NCBI GenBank assembly: GCA_020650975.1
Contig: JAIPMN010000370.1
Span: 1 to 29,439, forward strand
Origin: Apostichopus californicus
Taxonomy: Eukaryota > Echinodermata > Holothuroidea > Aspidochirotida > Stichopodidae
Length of the DNA: 29,439 nt
Direction: 5' to 3'
Shown: one piece after another, positions 22,701-29,439 of the stretch
Layout of the letters: each line of letters opens with the position of its first letter
How positions within the stretch are numbered: position 1 is the first letter of the stretch
The notes under the pieces: model-generated
The model's input: the letters and a program-made list of their open reading frames with translations, nothing else
The model's database searches: none
What the model was told of the DNA's origin: nothing
Translations under genes and position numbers: made by a program

Positions 22701-25700
22701 GTCAATATTAAACGCTATCTTTTTGTTTTGATCAAGCTACCTAGTGTAGGATCCTGTTCTTCATGTTAGTTAAAGAGGTCTATGTACAAATACCACAAAA
22801 TGCTGTAGATCGGATAAACTATTTTTACTTCAATTAACATGGTCCATAAAATTTACCTTGTATTGCCTGCGCATCTCTACAATGTGATTTGTAATGGCAC
22901 CTGACTCCAGGGCCGTTCCCAGTAACCCAGACGTAAAGTGGTTGAAATCTCCAGCGCCGCCTAAGTAAGCACTGTAAATGATTGAGACGAGAATGGGAAG
23001 AAAAAAAATGGTGCAAATATGTCAATCTGTGGGTTTTTCGCAAAAATCCATTGCGGTCTGCTTTCGAAATTTATACCTTTGATAGTTTGCATACGTGTTT
23101 TATGTGAAAAAAGAAAAAAAAAAGAAGAAATGGGTCAGTTTTCAAGGAGAAAGAACTAAAGACATGTTTTGTGTTTTAATATAATATTATGTAGACAAAA
23201 CCCCCAAAATCATATTTAGCAAAGAGTTGAAAAACACATTTTTCAGCTATAATCCAACTGTGCCTATAACAAGATGGTTCATAGTCTATTAACATTTTTG
23301 GGGGTATTAACATGAAAGTACGGCATACACAAAATTGTTCAAATTAGATGTGATAATAACAGCACAAACGATTTATCTACTCTATGTATTGTCTATAGGG
23401 CCACAAGAAAATCCCAAATATTTAAGTCAATTCTGCATTAGTTAACTGATTATGCAAACGGTTATCAAATAGTCAATTTAGTAATGAAAACCAAACTAGC
23501 AGCTGTGGGAGAAGTGGTCAATGCCTAACTGATGAAAAGGCTGTTTTTACCTGCAGGCAAACTTAGCTAGAACCACCGGTGGACCCTCCATCCATCCAAT
23601 TCGGAGTCCTGGGGCCATTATCTTTGAGAAGCTGTTGTTGGATACAATGTTCCCAAAGAAACCTTCATCGTCTTCTCTGTCAAAATATTTGAGTGGCTTT
23701 GGTGCGTGTGAACGAGTCCTGCCGTCTGTGTCGAAACTCCAATGCAGTGGGCCATAGAGATCATCAGACACCACCAGAAGATGGTATTTACGAGCGATGG
23801 CGACCACCGCTTTGCATCTGTCTGTTCAAACATGGAAAACGAATTTTTTAATTATGGAGGTGGCTAACAGCTATATTTAAAGGTAAATGTACGTAAACGT
23901 AAGTTGTAGCAGCAGTAAAAGTCGTAACAGCAGTAACAATTGTAAAAGCGGTAAGTTGTGGCAGCAGTAAAAGTTGTAACAGCAGTAACAGTTGTAACAA
24001 CAGTAACAGTTGTAACAACAGTAACAGTTTTAACAGCAGTAACAATTTTAACAGCAGTAAGTGGTAGCAGCAGTAACAGTTGTAACAACAGTAAGTTGTA
24101 ACAGCAGTAACAGTTATAACAGCAGTAAGTGATAGCAGCAGTAACAGTTGTAACAGCAGTAACAGTAGTAACAACAGTAACAGCAGTAAGTTGTTACAAC
24201 AGTAACAGTTGTAACAGCAGTAACAGTTGTAGCAAAAGTAACATTTGTAAAAACAGTAACAGTTGTAGTAGCAGTAACAGTTGTAACAGCAGTAAGTTGT
24301 CGAGCAGAAACAGTCGTAACAGCAGTAACAGCAGTAACAGCAGTAACAGTTGTAACAGCAGTAACAGTTGTAACAGCAGTAACAGTTGAAACATCAGACA
24401 CAGATGTACCAGAAGAAACAGTGGTAGCAGTAACAGTTGTAGCAGCAGAAAAAAATTGTGGCAGCAGAAAAAGTAGTAACAACAGTAGCAAACTTAGCTA
24501 GTAGGTCTATAACAGGGTTGTCCAACCTACGGCCTGCGGGCCACAGTCCGGCCCGCCGCAGGGTTGCATCCGGCCCGCCAGAGATGCTCGACGGTGCAAA
24601 ATTTAAGTGAGCAGATTTATTGATAACAATTTGAAGCTATATAATCAATCATTCGAACCTTCTGGGTCCAAAAAACTGATACAGGTCAGTTTGTGTGACA
24701 CTCTCAGCGGAGGGGTGGGGGGCGGCTGGACTTTATTCATCTGTTTCATCAGGAAGGAAAATAAATCAGTGCGCTCCGCGCGCAGTGCTCACATTTTGTT
24801 GCCTTGGGCTTCGGGCAAAAAATCGGAAAATCGAGCGTAGGGTTCATGCGGCCCCTCCTTCATCATAATCATTCCATGTGGCCCTCCTCTGCAAAAGGTT
24901 GGACAACCCTGGTCTATAACATATTTGCAAAAGATTTCTGATTCCTCTATTACTCACTTTTATACATTTTTAGCTGATTTTTTCCAAGTGAACTTACCTT
25001 CTGAGAGGCATGCACCAGTAGGGTTTTGAAAACTAGAAATAAGATAAACCATGGACCAGTACAGTCTTTCTTTTGAAGGCACAAATCCCTCCTTAGGATA
25101 AAATTGTTTCACTGTGCTTTCCAGTTCTTCTGGTATAATTCCTTTTGTATCTAAAGGAACTGGAAAAGACAAAAAAAAAGAGGAGGGGGGGGGAGGGGGG
25201 AAAACAAGGATCATTAATCAGTTAGCATTAGCTAGAATACAAACTTATTAATACTTCAGTACTATTAAAAGTTGAAGTCTTTTTCATCAAGGCAAGGCCT
25301 TCTCACACAACTCAGAACAATGAAGCCCCTGGTCATTGGTAACTTGTCACACCCACACACCCAAGTGTGCACAATTCAAACAGTCACTGCCTGGACACTA
25401 CAGTGCGCCACATTGACACGTCCTCTGTGGTACTGCCCAAAGGGTACAGCCTCACACTGGCACATGCAACAAACATTTACAAGGTTACCTCGCATCGATT
25501 CCCCATTTATACACCAACGTTGAAGAGAGGCGATGGATATTAAGTGCCTTGCCTAACAGACCTCCAACCTAAAATCCTGAGATCACAAGTCTGTATCCTA
25601 TTCATTTGACCACAAATCCTCCTTGTAATAAACCCAGGGGATATACACAGCACACATGAAAAAATCATAGTTAAAATGAAATAACTTTCAAATGTTATAA

Positions 25701-28457
25701 CAGACCTGAGCTTCTACTAACAAATAAATACATGGGTTTCACCAAACAGTTGGGTACGTTTCCAATGTAATGTCAACTGACATATACAAGTTATACAAAC
25801 TGTAATGTAATACGATATAATATGATATAAGAAAAGAACAAAGAAACTCTTGGACACATCATGATTTAAAGCCAGTGACCAAAGGATGAAACCTATAGTA
25901 CTCTAAACCAACTCAGCTGTCCAGCCTTTGGTGATCCCAATACAACCCTTTTTCTTTTCTTGCTGGAGGCACCATTCTAAACCAACACAGCGCCTTGCAT
26001 TCTGTGTAACTAGGGAGCACACCCTCCCCTCCCCCACATTTAGCGTTTCAGCCATGACCACTGCCCCATCACAGTCAGTGCTGGACTGCAGTCAGGGGAG
26101 GTCAGTTTTCTTTGCCTGAGATGGCACTTTCAGACTCATTTTGACTGGACAGCACATAAAAGTCAGTAACACGTTAATGGGCCCCTCTTAACCTACCCCT
26201 TTTTTAGGCAGATCTCCTGCAGACCCCTCTGCAACCACAAAAGCATTTTGTGGAAAAAAAATAGTTCAGTTCCTCTTGAAATCCCTTCCCTGTCCCTTTA
26301 GGGGTTGTATCTAATGGAACTGTGGCGTGATCCCTGGTTACACAGTATGGAAGGAACTGTGGTTTCTGACTGGTGCCTCCAGCAAAGAAATGGCTATTTA
26401 GGGATCACCACCAACTAAAGGGCAGGATAGCACACCGTTGGTAGAGCACTAGGCTTGTGACCCCGCCAGAGGTCACTGTTTCAAATCCCGTTCTAGCCAT
26501 AAATTTCTTCGCTCTTTTCCATCGTTTATATTTTTTCCCCCAGTCATTTTTCTGTCGTTCTTTAACTATTATTGAAGTGTCGTCGATCGTTAGGATTGTC
26601 TACAGACCACCTACCGTGGATAATTTTTCTGTCTATATCCTTCTCCATCATGTCCAAGGCAAGGTAGTAGGAAGGCTCTTCTGCGAAGACGAGATCGCCG
26701 GGACGGAAGAACATGGTGCAGAGATGGTATAGGCCGGATGTGGCACCGCACGTAGCCAGTAGTCTCTCTCTGTAAATATATATCAAGCGCAACGCTAGGA
26801 AACACGAAACCAAAACGGATATTGATTACATCTGTAACAAATAAATAAAGAGTCCAGTCACGGATGATTATATTTGTCGTCTAAGTGTATTTGTTGCCAA
26901 ACTTCAAATGGAGTCTTATCAAGATAAAAGAACATGTCTGGTCTTTACAAACTCTTAGTAATAACTGCCTCCAAATCCCTACCAAACCCTATTTAAAGAA
27001 AACGCGCAGCATTCAAACAAATCAAGCATCCCAAGCAAGACGCACAACCGACACACGCATAAACAATCTTCACACCCTCACACACGCACGGATGACGCGC
27101 ACATGAATTCAATAACACATCGTTACATTCCAAACCATCAAGAACAAAGCCAGGCGCGTAGCCAAGGGGGGGGGCAAAGGGGGCAGCCGCCCCCCCCTTG
27201 AGCATATTTTTTTTAATGGTTTTTATGATATCGCTACTAATTTCAAAAGAGAAAATGCTAAGATGCAACTTACAAGGCCTGGGAAGTGCCATTTCCAGCG
27301 ATCTGGGAGGCATTTTCAGCCAAAATTTTTTTGTACGCTTCGCGCCAGCTGGTGGCGCTACGCTTAGATAGTTTGCAATGCCGTTTCTACGGCTCTGATA
27401 ATTTGCCTACATTTTCGCCCCTCCCTTGGCAAATTCCTGGCTACGCGCCTGAACAAAGCTGTGTTTTTGTTTAATATTGAATAATACCCTTAATAAATAA
27501 CAAATCAATATTAATTCAATAACACATTGTTACATTCCAAACCATCAAAAACAAAGCCGTGTCTTTGTTTAAACCTGAACTATAACTTTAATGGAAAAAA
27601 ACAAGTCAAAATCAAAATGAATTCAATAACACATCGTTACAACATTGTTGATGAGGACGAAATAAAACCATTGATCATAGCCTTCTTGCGACAACTAGAG
27701 TATTTTTTTAACACAAAGTTTTGTCGATTTGATCCATGATATTAAATCCAGTCAACTTGTAGTTTACGTATATCAGGGGTATTCAGTCCCTAGAATCATT
27801 TAAGTGAGTTAAATCTCTAGAGTACAGAAACCATTAAAAGTTTTTTGTTTCTTTTTATTATTTTGAAAGGTAAATGTAACAAACTTTTGGAATTTCTTGG
27901 GTAAACATCTCCCTCCCACAACCCCCCCCCCCCCACCCACTCCGTCTTACATGCTCAAACAAAAAATTCAAAAGTTGCTATTAGTGCAAAATTGCATTTA
28001 GACTGTAATTATAGTCCTAATTCATAGTCTAATTATGGCTGAGAAATTGGAGAAGGCACCATTGACATCTAAAATTTAAAAAAAAAAATTCTCTGGGTAG
28101 GACTGCCAGAACCCACCCCACCCCCCCTACATGGTTTCAAGGACCCCAGTACCATACACCCTCCTTTATCCTAGATTGGCCCCTGTTGAGAAAGGTTAAA
28201 CCGTTGACACAAGAGCTTGAAATGATGAATGGCACATCAGTGCCCCCAATGAATTTGCCACCAACCTCTGGTAAGTACAAAAGATGGAAAAGGTAAAACT
28301 CAATCATTCGGCAACAAGACGCAAACAAGAGCACTTACTTCCTCACGTCATACCCATATTGATCTGTCAGAAATTTTGCGAGCTGAGCACGAAATTGGGG
28401 ATCTCCCATACGAAACCCATAGTGAAGCAGATTGCTACCAGTCTTGGCTTCCTCTGT
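19615..28457 (-). CDS. PLP-dependent class I/II aminotransferase, 8 exons, 5' partial
   Basis: Joined minus-strand exons are 28457-28339, 26769-26615, 25159-24998, 23821-23551, 22971-22857, 22248-22177, 20346-20243 and 19753-19615 (stop TAA). All introns are GT-AG and every junction is phase-compatible (phases 2,1,1,2,0,0,2). They give 378 residues with no internal stop. Visible landmarks: the opening segment LLHYGFRMGDPQFR; CGATSG (47-52, PLP phosphate region); QNPTG (136-140, Asn contacting the cofactor); SDDLYG (164-169, Asp and Tyr of the PLP pocket); NSFSKIMAPGLRIGW with the Schiff-base Lys at 212; and NFIRISF with the substrate-carboxylate Arg at 346. Fold-type I enzymes of this kind transfer amino groups between amino acids and 2-oxo acids as homodimers. 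The closest relatives by pattern are the AADAT/Aro8 and yeast YER152C-like proteins; the substrate cannot be read from sequence. About 30-50 N-terminal residues, and any targeting peptide, lie outside the window. Nothing suggests a pseudogene. Confidence 0.93.
20084..20125. repeat. CA/CGCA microsatellite
   Basis: An (AC)n tract interrupted by GCAC steps, in the intron between aminotransferase exons 7 and 8. Confidence 0.9.
20243..20346 (-). CDS. aminotransferase exon 7 (GGFFVW motif)
   Basis: 104 nt, acceptor TTATTCTTCAG, donor GTAAGTA. It begins GGFFVWIQLP, the characteristic P-x-G-G-(M/F)-F-x-W-(I/L) strand of this subfamily, and continues to KKYNVTFACGN. It ends with two bases of a Lys codon completed by the next exon. 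Confidence 0.92.
20347..21009. other. distal part of the intron between exons 6 and 7
   Basis: Contains an 11-bp perfect inverted repeat, GTGGGATAAAT (20516-20526) and ATTTATCCCAC (20541-20551), and a 12-base C run (20754-20765). Otherwise there is no recognisable feature. Confidence 0.55.
21018..22121. mobile_element. hAT-like element, 1104 bp, with long inverted arms
   Basis: Ends CAGGACTGGATTTACC and (reverse complement) CAGGGCAAGATTTGCC match at 12 of 16. They are flanked by ACTCGAGT (21010-21017) and ACTCCAGT (22122-22129), an 8-bp duplication with one mismatch. Further in, CCCAAACAGGTTTGCAA (21336-21352) is exactly inverted at 22047-22063, and the arms continue to TACGTCA/TGACGTCA. The left arm holds about 220 bp absent from the right arm, which suggests a nested insertion. 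No transposase ORF is seen. It lies in the intron between exons 6 and 7. Confidence 0.72.
22177..22248 (-). CDS. aminotransferase exon 6
   Basis: 72 nt (24 codons, phase 0 at both ends), acceptor CTCCTTCCAG, donor GTATGTC. It encodes EKIEAMQQVFEEKLKG and VIKYSLPE, the helix leading into the small domain. A 1104-bp hAT-type element ends 56 bp downstream in the following intron. Confidence 0.87.
22249..22856. other. intron between aminotransferase exons 5 and 6
   Basis: 608 bp. It holds G-rich tracts at about 22425-22467 and a C8-10 run near 22600. No mobile-element ends were recognised. Confidence 0.6.
22857..22971 (-). CDS. aminotransferase exon 5
   Basis: 115 nt, acceptor ATTTACAG, donor GTAAATT. 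It encodes AYLGGAGDFNHFTSGLLGTA and continues LESGAITNHIVEMRRQYK. The G-G-x-x-x-x-x-x-S-x-L pattern and the L-E-x-G-x-(I/L)-x-x-H-I-x-x-(L/M)-R-x-x-Y pattern are typical of the region after the PLP lysine in AADAT/Aro8-like enzymes. Confidence 0.9.
22972..23550. other. intron between aminotransferase exons 4 and 5
   Basis: 579 bp of A/T-rich sequence with an A-rich tract at about 23106-23128. Nothing else is recognisable. Confidence 0.6.
23551..23821 (-). CDS. aminotransferase exon 4 (catalytic Lys)
   Basis: 271 nt, the longest coding exon; acceptor TTGAACAG, donor GTAAAAA. It encodes RCKAVVAIARKYHLLVVSDD, LYG and, near its end, NSFSKIMAPGLRIGW, with the Lys that forms the internal aldimine and the Arg that binds the phosphate. 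Between them is an acidic stretch (YFDREDDEGF). It ends with two bases of a Ser codon. Confidence 0.95.
23890..24488. repeat. tandem array of GTAACAGYAG-type units (6/18 bp)
   Basis: About 600 bp built from AGTAACAGTTGTAACAGC-type 18-bp units that decompose into hexamer-like AGYAGT/AACAGT pieces. The plus strand is depleted of C and T apart from fixed positions. The period of 6 and 18 keeps several frames open on both strands (Leu-rich or Val-Thr-rich translations), so the long ORFs here are repeat artefacts. It is intronic. Confidence 0.9.
24513..24911. mobile_element. non-autonomous hAT element, 399 bp
   Basis: Perfect 16-bp terminal inverted repeats CAGGGTTGTCCAACCT and AGGTTGGACAACCCTG are flanked by the 8-bp direct repeat GTCTATAA (24505-24512 and 24912-24919). 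The left subterminal region is rich in GGCCCGC motifs, as in many hAT-derived repeats. No transposase is present; the 77-codon frame inside is unremarkable. It lies in the intron between aminotransferase exons 3 and 4, just beside the 18-bp array. Confidence 0.9.
24998..25159 (-). CDS. aminotransferase exon 3 (QNPTG motif)
   Basis: 162 nt, acceptor TTTTCCAG, donor GTAAGTT. It opens PLDTKGIIPEELE, which follows a recurring family pattern (V-x-x-D-x-x-G-(I/L)), and closes with LISSFQNPTGACLSE. The Asn of QNPTG contacts the PLP ring oxygen in family structures. An insertion relative to compact bacterial relatives lies between them (KEGFVPSKERLYWSMVYLIS). Confidence 0.93.
25268..25615 (-). mobile_element. 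tRNA-derived SINE, minus orientation
   Basis: Read on the minus strand, 25615-25545 is tRNA-like: GTGGTCAAATGAATAGGATA (A-box region), then ACAGACTTGTGATC and a degraded B box (AGGTTGGAGGTCTG). The body continues with AGGCAAGGCACTTAATATCC, CGCCTCTC and GTGTATAAATGGGG. From memory that string recalls deuterostome tRNA SINEs (CCTCTCTCC..GTGTATAAATGGG). The downstream part to about 25268 is less certain. It lies in the intron between exons 2 and 3, in the same orientation as the gene. Confidence 0.65.
25929..26410. mobile_element. foldback/MITE-like element, 482 bp
   Basis: Ends are TGGTGATCCC and GGGATCACCA. The inverted arms extend inward about 110-120 bp: GCTGGAGGCACCA at about 25961-25973 matches the reverse complement of TGGTGCCTCCAGC near 26371, then AAACCAACACAG against AAACCACAG, and CTGTGTAACTAGGGA against CTGTGTAACCAGGGA. 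No target-site duplication is clear and no ORF of note is inside. The class is unassigned. Confidence 0.72.
26421..26550 (+). mobile_element. tRNA-derived SINE copy
   Basis: The head has a good A box (TAGCACACCGTTGGTAGAGC, 26428-26447) and a B box near 26478-26488 (GTTTCAAATCC). It is followed by a tail CATAAATTTCTTCGC with a T-rich CCCAGTCA block. A homologous B box plus tail is found at about 6090-6165. The tRNA-like part is degenerate and should not be counted as a functional tRNA. It abuts the foldback element and lies in an aminotransferase intron. Confidence 0.7.
26615..26769 (-). CDS. aminotransferase exon 2 (phosphate-binding loop)
   Basis: 155 nt, acceptor TTTACAG, donor GTAGGTGG. 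It completes Lys40 and encodes ERLLATCGATSGLYHLC followed by the RPGDLVFAEEPSYY strand. CGATSG is the segment that binds the PLP phosphate, and EEPSYY is the conserved E-x-P-x-Y motif at the start of the large domain. It ends with one base of a Val codon. Confidence 0.92.
27106..27660. repeat. local tandem duplication, about 100-bp units
   Basis: Three successive starts of AATTCAATAACACATYGTTAC lie at 27106, 27513 and 27620. The second unit is 107 bp. The first would be about 98 bp if the 301-bp hAT and one 8-bp duplication are removed. Units 1 and 2 share CATTCCAAACCATCAARAAC followed by AAAGCYGTGTYTTTGTTTAA. Unit 3 is only partial, since similarity ends soon after the start. Confidence 0.75.
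27151..27451. mobile_element. non-autonomous hAT element, 301 bp
   Basis: It begins CAGGCGCGTAGCCA and ends with the exact reverse complement, a 14-bp perfect terminal inverted repeat. Both sides carry the 8-bp direct repeat AACAAAGC (27143-27150 and 27452-27459). An 8-bp target duplication with a CAG-starting TIR is the hAT signature. No transposase is encoded. The subterminal region has a G9 run followed by a C run. The uninterrupted sister copy at about 27550 (AACAAAGCCGTG) preserves the empty site. Confidence 0.88.
27460..28338. other. aminotransferase intron (26770-28338), remainder
   Basis: The intron carries a hAT element and a tandem duplication in its downstream (lower-coordinate) half. 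From about 27660 to 28338 it is A/T-rich unique-looking sequence with a 13-base C run at 27922-27934 and a C-rich stretch near 28115. No exon-like segment is convincing here. Confidence 0.6.
28339..28457 (-). CDS. aminotransferase exon 1 of the visible set
   Basis: 119 nt. The acceptor is TTATAG before ACAGAGG and the donor is GTAAGTG. It encodes 39 residues (EEAKTGSNLLHYGFRMGDPQ and onward to YGYDVR) and leaves two bases (AA) of a split Lys codon. This is the N-terminal segment of the aminotransferase fold, where family members read L-x-Y-G-x-P-x-G-x-x-x-L-R. An alternative acceptor CAG four bases further in would shift the frame. The start Met is not in this exon, so at least one upstream exon lies beyond the right edge. 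Confidence 0.88.
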
Positions 28458-28491
28458 CTATAAGAAATAAGAAATAAGAAAAGTAATATCA

Positions 28492-29439
28492 TACCAGCAT
28501 AGTACCAGTGCATATCAGAAGAGTACCAGTGCATATCAGCAGAGTACCAGTGCATATCAGTAGAGTACCAGTGCATATCAGCAGAGTACCAGTGCATACC
28601 AACATAGTACCAGTGCATATCAGTAGAGTACCAGTGCATATCAGTAGAGTACCAGTGCATATCAGTAGAGTACCAGTGCATACCTGTAGAGTACCAGTAC
28701 ATATCAGTAGAGTACCAGTACATATCAGTAGAGTACCAGTGCATATCAGTAGAGTACCAGTGCATACCTGTAGAGTACCAGTACATATCAGTAGAGTACC
28801 AGTACATATCAGTAGAGTACCGGTACATATCAGTAGAGTACCAGTGCATATCAGTAGAGTACCAGTGCATATCAGTAGAGTACCAGTGCATACCTGTAGA
28901 GTACCAGTACATATCAGTAGAGTACCAGTACATATCAGTAGAGTACCAGTGCATATCAGTAGAGTACCAGTGCATATCAGTAGAGTACCAGTGCATATCA
29001 GTAGAGTACCAGTGCATACCAGCAGAGTACCAGTGCATATCAGTAGAGTACCAGTGCATATCAGTAGAGTACCAGTGCATACCAGCAGAGTACCAGTGCA
29101 TATCAGTAGAGTACCAGTGCATATCAGTAGAGTACCAGTGCATACCTGTAGAGTACCAGTACATATCAGTAGAGTACCAGTACATATCAGTAGAGTACCA
29201 GTACATATCAGTAGAGTACCAGTACATATCAGTAGAGTACTCAGTGCATATCAGTAGAGTACCAGTGCATATCAGTAGAGTACCAGTGCATACCAGCAGA
29301 GTACCAGTGCATATCAGTAGAGTACCAGTACATATCAGTAGAGTACCAGTGCATATCAGTAGAGTACCAGTGCATATCAGTAGAGTACCAGTGCATACCA
29401 GCAGAGTACCAGTGCATATCAGTAGAGTACCAGTGCATA
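28492..29439. repeat. 21-bp minisatellite, over 45 copies, runs off the window
   Basis: Tandem units of AGTACCAGTGCATATCAGTAG with a few recurring variants: CATACC for CATATC, CTG for CAG, GTACATA for GTGCATA. Because 21 is a multiple of 3 and stops are absent, both strands stay open: a 249-codon plus-strand frame (heptad ISRVPVH) and a 286-codon minus-strand frame (heptad STDMHWY). An extra T at 29241 breaks both frames. The array lies immediately upstream of aminotransferase exon 1, in an intron or 5' flank. The minus frame enters that exon in the wrong frame, so it is not part of the enzyme. Non-coding is the default reading. Confidence 0.95.

Noticed and set aside
23848..24491. Leu-rich and Val/Thr-rich ORFs on both strands
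   Set aside because: They are products of the GTAACAG array, with several frames open at once.
23558..24502. 14-bp identity GCAAACTTAGCTAG between exon 4 and position 24488
   Set aside because: A few matches of this length are expected by chance among all pairs in a window this size, and the flanks do not match.
26421..26499. Functional tRNA gene
   Set aside because: It has A and B boxes, but the stems do not form a proper cloverleaf and a SINE tail follows. A related copy exists at 6040-6180.
28137..28334. 65-codon minus ORF beside aminotransferase exon 1
   Set aside because: It is inside an intron, lacks splice signals that keep the enzyme frame, and has no recognisable domain.
28367..29227. 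286-codon minus ORF and 249-codon plus ORF
   Set aside because: Both are translations of the 21-bp minisatellite. The minus one enters the aminotransferase exon in the wrong frame, so neither is called a gene.
1..29439. CRISPR array, phage or bacterial operon
   Set aside because: The tandem repeats are contiguous without unique spacers, genes are split by GT-AG introns, and there are no bacterial genes or ribosome binding sites.

Overview
This is a eukaryotic, intron-rich window of roughly two-thirds A+T. It looks like a marine invertebrate deuterostome, possibly an echinoderm. That placement is inference. It rests on the GT-AG exon structure, on a tRNA-derived SINE whose body resembles deuterostome SINEs, on abundant small hAT-type elements, and on clusters of the TAGGCCTA palindrome. 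No prokaryotic gene, rRNA, intact tRNA or CRISPR array is visible.

The one secure gene occupies the right third on the minus strand. Eight exons between 28457 and 19615 encode a PLP-dependent class I/II aminotransferase (AADAT/Aro8/YER152C-like). All seven exon junctions keep the reading frame. The 378 visible residues hold every landmark of the fold, including the PLP lysine. The C-terminus is complete. The N-terminal exon or exons lie beyond the right edge, behind a 21-bp minisatellite that runs off the window.

The introns of this gene carry most of the recognisable mobile DNA. There are three non-autonomous hAT elements with 8-bp target-site duplications (21018-22121, 24513-24911, 27151-27451), a 482-bp foldback element (25929-26410), two SINE copies (about 25268-25615 and 26421-26550) and two long tandem arrays. 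The 27151 hAT sits inside one copy of a local tandem duplication. The neighbouring copy preserves the empty site.

The left two-thirds (1-19600) is mostly non-coding. It holds two satellite-like arrays (2186-2865 and 4925-5540), a second copy of one SINE (about 6040-6180), an inverted pair of TTAA-flanked MITE-like elements (14789-14962 and 18733-18893), a miRNA-like hairpin (18144-18254), and three weak coding candidates: minus-strand exons near 527-685, 7819-7924 and 10558-10696, and a 138-codon plus-strand ORF at 1167-1583. G or C homopolymers of 8 or more bases occur throughout, far above base-composition expectation.

No multi-gene system such as an operon or defence island is present. 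The interest lies in repeat biology inside one host gene, the hairpin, and the unassigned candidate exons.
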